The notes beneath the pieces are model-generated. The model did not search any database and was not told where the DNA came from. It saw only the letters and a list, made by a program, of their open reading frames with translations. From positions 1-22,048 of the forward strand of contig LOES01000257.1 of the NCBI GenBank assembly GCA_001515955.1: a stretch of DNA of 22,048 nt, written 5' to 3'. The first letter of the stretch is position 1. Every line of letters starts with the position of its first letter. Positions 16,591-22,048 of this stretch are shown piece by piece. This DNA comes from Clostridia bacterium BRH_c25. GTDB taxonomy: Bacteria; Bacillota_A; Clostridia; Lutisporales; Lutisporaceae. Position numbers and translations under genes: made by a program.

Positions 16591-16854
16591 GTGCATAAGA
16601 TAAAGGTTGAAGTTATAAATGAAACAGGGTTACATGCAAGGCCAGCCAGCGTTTTTCTAAAAGAAGCTTTAAAATACAAATCAGATATAACAGTTATAAA
16701 AGATAGCAAAGAGTATAACGGGAAAAGTATAATAAACATTCTTAGAATGGGAGCTTCAAAGGGAGATATGCTAACACTATCTATATTGGGAGAGGATGAA
16801 GAAAAAGCTGCCAAGGTATTAAAAGAAATGTTTGCCAATGGATTTGGAGAGTAG
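16591..16854 (+). CDS. HPr-family phosphocarrier protein
   Basis: Small phosphocarrier (87 aa) of the phosphotransferase system. With the GTG at 16591 the active-site histidine falls exactly at His15 (GLHARPAS) and the regulatory serine exactly at Ser46 (GKSIINIL), the canonical positions. This supports that start, as does AAGGGAGGA at 16575-16583. The presence of Ser46 suggests it can still be phosphorylated by HPr kinase. It is the last island gene and shares the AT-rich composition, so it is probably a pathway-dedicated HPr beside a housekeeping one elsewhere. The operon lacks any recognisable EI or EII gene, so its phosphate acceptor must be an unorthodox protein or a distant EII, and the PRD proteins are obvious candidates. 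Confidence 0.92.
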   Translation: MHKIKVEVINETGLHARPASVFLKEALKYKSDITVIKDSKEYNGKSIINILRMGASKGDMLTLSILGEDEEKAAKVLKEMFANGFGE

Positions 16855-16862
16855 GAGTGCTT

Positions 16863-16959
16863 GACTAATATGCACCTCTTCTGAATTATTGCACAAAAAG
16901 CCGGGATTATTCCCGGCTTTTTGTGCTTTATTCAGATATTATTTACTGGATTACAACAC
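16863..16959. repeat. Right 97-bp direct repeat flanking the catabolic island
   Basis: Second copy of 7749-7845 (two mismatches by hand alignment). It keeps the last six codons of mbtH, with one Pro-to-Leu change, followed by the mbtH stop codon, without the rest of the gene. It then holds the terminator and the end of kynU. The truncated mbtH tail marks the right boundary of the inserted DNA at about 16862. Confidence 0.9.
16891..16926. terminator. Bidirectional terminator between HPr operon and kynU
   Basis: A perfect 16-bp stem (16891-16906 with 16911-16926) with a TTAT loop, identical to that at 7777-7812. It serves the island operon on the plus strand and kynureninase on the minus strand. 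Confidence 0.9.
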
Positions 16960-18234
16960 TGTTGCTCTCTTCAAGGAATACTTCTCATATTCTTTATTTA
17001 TGGTAATTTTTTCAATAATTTCTACTAAACGATACACCTCTTCGTAAGAAACATATAACGCAACAGGAGCCAGACGAACAACATTGGGCTCGCGATAATC
17101 AGGGATCACTTTATTATCGCGTAATGCAAGACTAATACGATAAGCTTCATCGTGTTCCAAGCAAACGTGTCCTCCACGACGATGATCTTCGCGAGGATTA
17201 CCTATTGAATATCCGTGCTCAGATAATTTGCTGTCAATTAAATGCATTAAATATGCAGTAATGTGAAGAGATTTATCACGTATGCTTTGTATCCCAATTT
17301 CATTAAAGATATTTAAAGATCCATACAATGGCGCCATTGAAAACATATTGTGAGTTCCTAGCAACCATCCGTTTGCATCCTTGTCTTGATCAAAATCATG
17401 GCTCATCAGAAATTGACTTTCATCTTTGTTTCCGAACCATCCTTTAAAGCCGGCACTCTTACCAAAGTGCTTCTTATTTATATACATACCGGCAGTTGCT
17501 CCAGGTCCTGCATTTAGATACTTGTATGAACACCACACTGCAAAGTCGGGATCAATTTTTTTAAAGTCATGATTCACAGATCCAATTGAATGGGCTAAAT
17601 CCCAGCCAATAATAATTCCACGTTTATGAGCCTCTCTAGTAATCAACTCCATATCTAAAAGCTGTGCACTGCGATATAGAACTGATGGTAACAGAATTAA
17701 CGCAACATCAGCATCCATTTTAGAAATAATATCTTCTTCGGAAATTGTACGCCCATCTTTACTTTTTATTTCAATTAATACATCTTCAGCCTTATAGCCT
17801 TTTAGCTCAATAATACTCTTGGTTGCATAAATATCTGTAGGAAAATTCAATTCATCAACAATAATTTTATGTCTCTCTTTTGTAGGGTTATAGAAAGTAG
17901 CCAGTCCCTGATGAATATTTGTAGTAATGCTTCCCATTACAATAATTTCATCTGCATCTGCATTAATTAAGTTTTTTAATTTCTGCGCAATATTTTTAGA
18001 GAAGTTGAAGTAATATCCATTTTCTATACCCCAGATTTTGATTGCTTCTTTACGCCAAGCATTAAACAAATTCAATAAAGACTCTTCAGCATCCTTAGAG
18101 CTTAATCCCAGAGAGTTTCCATCCATGTAGATTTCATCTTCATTCAGGTAAAAGCGTTCTCTCACATGATGAAGTTTATCTAATTTGTCCAATTGCTTAG
18201 CAAATTCCAATCCATCCTTAAATTCATACCCCAT
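16951..18234 (-). CDS. kynU: Kynureninase
   Basis: PLP enzyme that hydrolyses L-kynurenine to anthranilate and alanine (or 3-hydroxykynurenine to 3-hydroxyanthranilate). The PLP lysine is Lys238 in CSYKYLNAGPGA, with Asp212 and His215 in GWDLAHSIG. HNMFSMAPLYGSL and RGGHVCLEH near the C terminus are also typical. Length of 427 aa is normal. The ATG at 18234 is preceded on its strand by TAAGGAGGAG. No tryptophan dioxygenase or formamidase gene is in the window, so kynurenine may be imported or made elsewhere. It is divergent from an MFS gene, with an operator-like palindrome between them. A fragment of a second copy is found at 7846-7876. Confidence 0.93.
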   Translation of the reverse strand: MGYEFKDGLEFAKQLDKLDKLHHVRERFYLNEDEIYMDGNSLGLSSKDAEESLLNLFNAWRKEAIKIWGIENGYYFNFSKNIAQKLKNLINADADEIIVMGSITTNIHQGLATFYNPTKERHKIIVDELNFPTDIYATKSIIELKGYKAEDVLIEIKSKDGRTISEEDIISKMDADVALILLPSVLYRSAQLLDMELITREAHKRGIIIGWDLAHSIGSVNHDFKKIDPDFAVWCSYKYLNAGPGATAGMYINKKHFGKSAGFKGWFGNKDESQFLMSHDFDQDKDANGWLLGTHNMFSMAPLYGSLNIFNEIGIQSIRDKSLHITAYLMHLIDSKLSEHGYSIGNPREDHRRGGHVCLEHDEAYRISLALRDNKVIPDYREPNVVRLAPVALYVSYEEVYRLVEIIEKITINKEYEKYSLKRATVL

Positions 18235-18278
18235 AGAATACTCCTCCTTAAATACCCCTATTTATATATAATACTAAC

Positions 18279-18305
18279 ATATATTATTGTACCCGGTACA
18301 CATTT
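18279..18305. promoter_or_regulatory. Shared operator TGTACC-C-GGTACA in the kynU/MFS intergenic region
   Basis: The palindrome at 18288-18300 and its flanks match 5226-5252 with one mismatch. On the minus strand it lies in the 17-bp spacer between TTGAAA (18312-18307) and TAATAT (18289-18284), a plausible kynU promoter, so a bound protein would block or reshape it. A partial second copy, GTACCCGGT, occurs at 18367-18375. The bound regulator is not evident. Confidence 0.5.
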
Positions 18306-18366
18306 TCAAAGCCATATGATTTCATGAAAAAACGATTTATTGTATAGTGTCAAGAAGTGCGGCCAG

Positions 18367-18375
18367 GTACCCGGT
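18367..18375 (+). promoter_or_regulatory. Possible secondary half-operator before the MFS gene
   Basis: GTACCCGGT repeats nine bases of the operator core 79 bases downstream of the full palindrome, on the MFS side. The outer symmetry is lost, so it may be a weak secondary site or chance. A TATAAT at 18448-18453 without a clear -35 box lies between it and the MFS start. Confidence 0.3.
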
Positions 18376-18474
18376 GCTTCCGGAGGAAAATGAAGAAAGT
18401 AAGATATTTAAATTATTATTAATACATGTTATACTTGTTGTAAATTTTATAATAAAAGGTTGTGGCAGCATACA

Positions 18475-19671
18475 ATGAAATTTATTAAGCGAAACTTGCA
18501 GCTTATTGCTGTTAGTGTGGGGCATTTTAGTAATGATTTTTATATGAATCTCATTCCGCCAATACTCTTTGCTTTCAGTAGTGAACTTGGACTGACTTTA
18601 GCACAACAATCCGTGATAGCATTTGTTATAACTACTGGCGGTACTTTACTGCAACCTGTTGTTGGATATATGCTGGACAAGGTTGGTAAAAGCTCATATC
18701 TTATCATCGGTATCTTATGGATAAGCATTGGGATGAGCGTCACGGGACTTATTACTAATTATTACCTGTTGATAGCGGTTTCTGGAATATCAGCAATTGC
18801 TTCTGCAATTTATCATCCGCTAGGATCATCGATTGCCGCAAATCTATCCTCGGTATCAAGAGGGAAGTCTTTATCCGTTTTTATGACAATCGGAGGCTTT
18901 GCAGCTACATTTACTCCAATGGTGTCAATACCTGTTGTTAACAGCTTTGGACTGAGACCTCTTGTATTCTTTGCAATTCCAGGATTATTGACAGCCCTTT
19001 TTTTAAAGTCAGTGAATGTTGATAAAATTGAATGTAAAACAAACACTGAAACAGAAAAGAAACAAGAGCCGGCAATTGAAAAGGGCAAAGTGGCATGGTT
19101 ATCACTGGTCGTACTGATTTCAGTGATAAGAGTTGCCGTATCAAGCCTTATAGTAGTTTTTGGAGTACAGCTGATGCTTGCAAAGGGTGTTAGTGTAATT
19201 ACTGCCGGAGTTATTTTATCGATCCATATGTTCCTCCGGTCCATAGGAACTTTAACAGGTGGTTTAATATCAGATGAGCTTGGGGAAAAACGGGTAATGA
19301 TATTTTTTAATACTATTCTACTGCTTGTATATGGAGTGACAATGTTTACAAGCGGATTTATCACTGCCATTGGAACTGTTATTCTGGGATATGTATTACA
19401 TGCAACAGCAACAGCCAATATCACCATAACCCATAATATTCTGCCTGAAAATCTAAATCTGGGTACGGGTATGATTATGGGATTGTCAAATACAATTGCA
19501 GGTCTTATTGTACTTATATTTGGTAAATATGCAGATGTTTTCGGATTGATACATATGGCCAAGATTTCTACTATTATAGTCGCTGCCGCCGCTTTGATCA
19601 GTTTTTTCATACCTATGAAGTATGTGAAATCAAAGAATTACGTTGCCGGTGAAAGAGCTGAAACATTTTAA
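18475..19671 (+). CDS. MFS transporter, Fsr-like
   Basis: Inner-membrane major facilitator superfamily protein of about 398 aa with twelve hydrophobic segments in two halves joined by a charged loop near residue 190-205 (KTNTETEKKQEP). The opening GHFSNDFYMNLIPPIL resembles the fosmidomycin-resistance-like (Fsr) branch, and GYMLDKVGKSS is the MFS loop 2-3 motif. It is probably an exporter of a small aromatic or toxic compound; the neighbour kynureninase suggests kynurenine, anthranilate or a derivative, but that is inference. ATG 18475 is preferred over TTG 18460, although no strong ribosome site precedes either (AAAGGT at 18454-18459 is 15 bases from the ATG and abuts the TTG). Confidence 0.8.
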   Translation: MKFIKRNLQLIAVSVGHFSNDFYMNLIPPILFAFSSELGLTLAQQSVIAFVITTGGTLLQPVVGYMLDKVGKSSYLIIGILWISIGMSVTGLITNYYLLIAVSGISAIASAIYHPLGSSIAANLSSVSRGKSLSVFMTIGGFAATFTPMVSIPVVNSFGLRPLVFFAIPGLLTALFLKSVNVDKIECKTNTETEKKQEPAIEKGKVAWLSLVVLISVIRVAVSSLIVVFGVQLMLAKGVSVITAGVILSIHMFLRSIGTLTGGLISDELGEKRVMIFFNTILLLVYGVTMFTSGFITAIGTVILGYVLHATATANITITHNILPENLNLGTGMIMGLSNTIAGLIVLIFGKYADVFGLIHMAKISTIIVAAAALISFFIPMKYVKSKNYVAGERAETF

Positions 19672-19736
19672 TGTCAGGTACGCAGGTTACTAGGTTATTA
19701 AGCTATTTAATAATCTAATAACCTTTGCATCTGACA
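19672..19736. terminator. Convergent terminator between the MFS gene and the synthetase
   Basis: A 9-bp stem (19692-19700 with 19716-19724) lies inside a larger imperfect fold whose outer arms TGTCAG (19672-19677) and CTGACA (19731-19736) also pair. It begins directly after the MFS stop and ends seven bases before the synthetase stop codon on the other strand. It lacks a strong T run, so efficiency is uncertain. Confidence 0.6.
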
Positions 19737-19742
19737 CTGGTA

Positions 19743-21719
19743 CTATTTAATCTGGCTGGGATGTTTCTTAAAAAAGTCTATTCTCGGCTCAAGGAATTTA
19801 AGCTTGTGCTCATCCGGATTGATCATAAAGGCATATACCGGGTCGAAAATTTTGTCCCAGCTCCAGAAATCTTCTCCGAGGCCAAGGTATTCAAGCACCA
19901 TTTTCGTTCCTGCAGGTGCTATGGGGTGCATAAGAACTACTGCTGTTCTGACCATATGGAATGCATCGATCAATACCTGTCTGTGGAACTTCATATCGTT
20001 ACTGGCTTCTGCTTCCCTGATATTTTTGGACCAGTACTTATTTATACTGCGGATGTAAGTATCCATAAGGTTCATTACCTGGTGGAAATCACATTTATGC
20101 AGCAGCTTTTCAAATTCAAGGATGGTATTGTGAGACTCTGTAAGTATTTCGCTGCTGATATCCCCAACAGGGATTTTTCCATAGTAGTATTTTTGCGTTG
20201 TATAAAAGCAGGAGCGGACAGCCCTGTTAAGCGCGTTTGACAGTAGGTTTCCCTCTTTCAGCACCGGATCGCCATCCTTTTCACTAGCCATGGGATTTAA
20301 TGGTTTGGGCTGAAACCCGACACTTCGGATTCCTAATCCAAGCCCCAGAAAATGAGCCCGCAATTGCTCAGAGGTATAGTAATTGAGCAGATCAGCCGCC
20401 ATGGGTGGTTTAATTTGACCGCTGCTGCTGGCTTTCTTATCCAGGAAAAGGATATGGCTGTTAACAATTAGTTCCGGCAGCTGCAGCTCACCCTCCGGTG
20501 GATCTGCCGAAGGGGTTCCGCCCTGCATTCCCATAAACATAGCCATCTCCGCAGGTCCATAGAAGTAGATATTGTCTTCACCCATAAATTGATACACCTT
20601 CGAATCCTTGGAACACCACCAGTCCCTCCATGTGTCTCCATCCTTCCTCCGCAGCTCAAGACAGGCCTTTGTAAATGAAATCGGAGCCCAAAGGGATTCC
20701 GGCCATACCCATACCGTCAAATCCTCTGTCCCCTCAAGGGTCGGTGCCGGGACTCCCCATTCGATATTTCCGGTCAGTCTGAAAGGTACCAATGTTTTGC
20801 CGGTACGGTATCTTATGGAATTTGCAGCAAGTATTGTGCACGCTTTCTCTCTTTTTTCCAGACTATCGAAAACCAAAAGAACTGAGGATTTTTTCTCTAC
20901 ATCACGCAGTGTATATTCCGGGATGCTATCGAGGGCATTTACCAAATACAACTGGTCTCTTTTTATATATATTGCCGGAGGCTCCAGAAACTCCAGAATG
21001 CTTTTACGTACAAAATGCCTGGAAACGGGATGCTCTTTCAGTTCTTCCACCCATTTTGTCAACAGTTCGTGAAAGCTATCAAGCTTTAAGTACCAGTTTG
21101 TAACATCTCTCATTTCTGGCTGCTTACATGTGAGAGTGCTCTTGGGGCTAATAAGCTCAGTAGGCATATATTGATGGCCTAAGGAGCACTCATCTGCGTA
21201 GCCTCTTTCTGAAGTACAGCCTGCTATGGGGCATTGGCCTACAACCTGACGCCCGTTGAGGAATACTTCAAGCTCGGTATCGTAAAATTGCGACGTGGTC
21301 AATTTAACGAGGTGGCCCTTTGAGTATAATTCTCTTATGAAGTCTGAAGAAACCTCTCGATGTATTGCAGCAGCCGGTCCGAAGCTGGAAGCAGCATAAA
21401 GGTCGATACCGACATGGTATGAATCTAAAACCTCTTTCTGCTTATTATGGTTAAGTTGAACAAACTCATCTATAGTGCCTTGGAACAAACCATTACCGGT
21501 CAACTGCCGGTAATATTCGAATATCGGTGAACCGTAGCAATCGGTCCCAGAAACAAAAATCACATTTTCTTTTCCTATGCGGTCTCTTAAAAAGCGGGCA
21601 AAGGTATCAGCATGAATAAAAACTCCACCTATATGCCCAAGGTGCAGCTCTTTGTTGCCATAAGGCATTCCGGCCGTCACAACAGCGCGTTTGGGGAATA
21701 TGGGCCTGTTTTCTGTCAT
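19743..21719 (-). CDS. Methionyl-tRNA synthetase-like class I aminoacyl-tRNA synthetase, divergent
   Basis: Class I synthetase with MetRS architecture, about 658 aa. Visible are the HIGH box HLGH (26-29), the amine-binding Asp region SGTDCYGSPI, a zinc/CP-domain segment with CPIAGC and GYADECSLGHQYMP, and an anticodon-domain helix SNALNRAVRSCF. KMSKS has become KASSS. The segment that in MetRS reads YVWLDAPIGY is here VWVWPESLWAPI, and GKDIVYFHSLFWPAM corresponds to GEDNIYFYGPAEMAM, so several methionine-pocket residues differ. It may charge another amino acid or act outside normal translation. ATG 21719 is preferred because GAAAGG (21734-21729) is nine bases upstream; ATG 21728 abuts it. A T-box leader precedes the gene. 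Confidence 0.8.
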   Translation of the reverse strand: MTENRPIFPKRAVVTAGMPYGNKELHLGHIGGVFIHADTFARFLRDRIGKENVIFVSGTDCYGSPIFEYYRQLTGNGLFQGTIDEFVQLNHNKQKEVLDSYHVGIDLYAASSFGPAAAIHREVSSDFIRELYSKGHLVKLTTSQFYDTELEVFLNGRQVVGQCPIAGCTSERGYADECSLGHQYMPTELISPKSTLTCKQPEMRDVTNWYLKLDSFHELLTKWVEELKEHPVSRHFVRKSILEFLEPPAIYIKRDQLYLVNALDSIPEYTLRDVEKKSSVLLVFDSLEKREKACTILAANSIRYRTGKTLVPFRLTGNIEWGVPAPTLEGTEDLTVWVWPESLWAPISFTKACLELRRKDGDTWRDWWCSKDSKVYQFMGEDNIYFYGPAEMAMFMGMQGGTPSADPPEGELQLPELIVNSHILFLDKKASSSGQIKPPMAADLLNYYTSEQLRAHFLGLGLGIRSVGFQPKPLNPMASEKDGDPVLKEGNLLSNALNRAVRSCFYTTQKYYYGKIPVGDISSEILTESHNTILEFEKLLHKCDFHQVMNLMDTYIRSINKYWSKNIREAEASNDMKFHRQVLIDAFHMVRTAVVLMHPIAPAGTKMVLEYLGLGEDFWSWDKIFDPVYAFMINPDEHKLKFLEPRIDFFKKHPSQIK

Positions 21720-21772
21720 GATTATCATCCTTTCAATATCGTATTTATCAAATCTGTCTAAAAGATTGCATT

Positions 21773-22045
21773 AAAAAAGCTCTCACCTCCAGGAATACTT
21801 CCTGGGGACGAGAGCTTTTGCTTCGTGGTACCACCCCGGTTTACCGTTGTCTTGCGGCAAAGGTCTTGTCCAGTACGTCACATGAAATGTGAGTATACTA
21901 TAGCACGGTAACGGGTGCAGCCGTTGCAGCCTACTAATGATTTCGGTGCAATGCTCCAAGGCCTGTTCAGCTAATTCTGCAGCTCCCATTCTCATCAACC
22001 AGGGTTTTCTGTAAATGAAGAAATTTAGCTTACTATCCCTTTTCA
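21773..22045 (-). ncRNA. T-box leader (tRNA-sensing riboswitch)
   Basis: Read on the minus strand this is a T-box. The T-box core GGTGGTACCACG lies at 21835-21824, followed by a terminator: a 10-bp stem (21819-21810 with 21784-21775) and a run of T. Stem I has the loop-E pair AGTA (22034-22031) and GAA (21968-21966), an upper helix AGCTAA/TTAGCT and a lower helix AAGG/CCTT. The distal loop region CCCTGGTTGATGAGAATGGG is typical. The triplet after GAA is CAG (21965-21963), a glutamine codon, not AUG. The variable base after UGG is U, which predicts discriminator A73 on the tRNA. The promoter lies beyond the window edge. Confidence 0.88.
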
Positions 22046-22048
22046 CAG

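Noticed and set aside
18390..18422. Ten-codon leader peptide (MKKVRYLNYY) before the MFS gene
   Set aside because: The ribosome site is only three bases from the ATG, the frame has no run of regulatory codons such as Trp, and no attenuator hairpin follows.
18813..19610. A 265-codon minus-strand frame inside the MFS gene
   Set aside because: It is an antisense shadow of a well-supported membrane protein; its Ile/Thr/Pro-rich sequence is typical of such shadows.
19725..21103. Plus-strand frames opposite the synthetase gene (171, 154, 103 and 84 codons)
   Set aside because: They are antisense to a gene with clear class I synthetase motifs and show no ribosome sites or domains.
21783..22046. 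An 87-codon minus-strand frame over the T-box leader
   Set aside because: The region is explained by a structured T-box with terminator; the frame has no family resemblance.
1..22048. CRISPR arrays, tRNA or rRNA genes, insertion sequences, integrases
   Set aside because: No regularly spaced repeats, cloverleaf-like sequences, or transposase/integrase frames were seen on either strand.

Overview
The window looks like the chromosome of a low- to mid-GC Firmicute, most likely an anaerobic member of the Clostridia. The grounds are strong AGGAGG-type ribosome sites, TTG and GTG starts, a T-box leader, an HPr with both His15 and Ser46, and PRD regulators. The species cannot be fixed from sequence alone.

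Layout. (1) 380-5093: a nucleoside/purine ABC importer operon of the BmpA/NupABC type (lipoprotein, double ATPase, two permeases), closed by a perfect 17-bp hairpin. (2) 5360-7770: a cation-chloride-cotransporter-like permease, then a small orphan MbtH protein and a bidirectional terminator. (3) About 7877-16862: an AT-rich catabolic island. It holds a PRD/EIIB-like activator, an amidohydrolase, a free PRD protein, a four-gene cassette (SFCGS glycine-rich protein, DUF4312, DUF4311, DUF4310), a DgaE-type PLP ammonia lyase, a KDGP aldolase, a HAD phosphatase and an HPr. (4) 16951-19671: kynureninase (minus) and a divergent MFS transporter. (5) 19743-22048: a MetRS-like class I aminoacyl-tRNA synthetase (minus) behind a T-box leader.

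The island is flanked by two 97-bp direct repeats that I align at 95/97 (7749-7845 and 16863-16959). Each contains the last codons of mbtH, the terminator and the last bases of kynU. The left repeat is followed by a 31-bp relic from the middle of kynureninase. So before the island arrived (or before a tandem duplication), CCC transporter-mbtH and kynU-MFS were probably convergent neighbours. A near-identical 28-bp element containing TGTACC-C-GGTACA lies upstream of the CCC transporter and between kynU and the MFS gene, which suggests these two now separated units share one regulator.

In the island, the metabolic logic is uptake of an acylated or amino sugar acid, deacylation (amidohydrolase), ammonia elimination to a 2-keto-3-deoxy-6-phosphogluconate-like product (DgaE), and aldol cleavage (DgaF). 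No ordinary PTS permease is present, yet PRD sensors and HPr are. The four-gene SFCGS/DUF4310-4312 cassette is therefore the best candidate for a poorly described, possibly phosphotransfer-linked transporter. The other unusual locus is the MetRS-like enzyme: its methionine pocket appears rewritten, and its T-box specifier reads as CAG rather than AUG.
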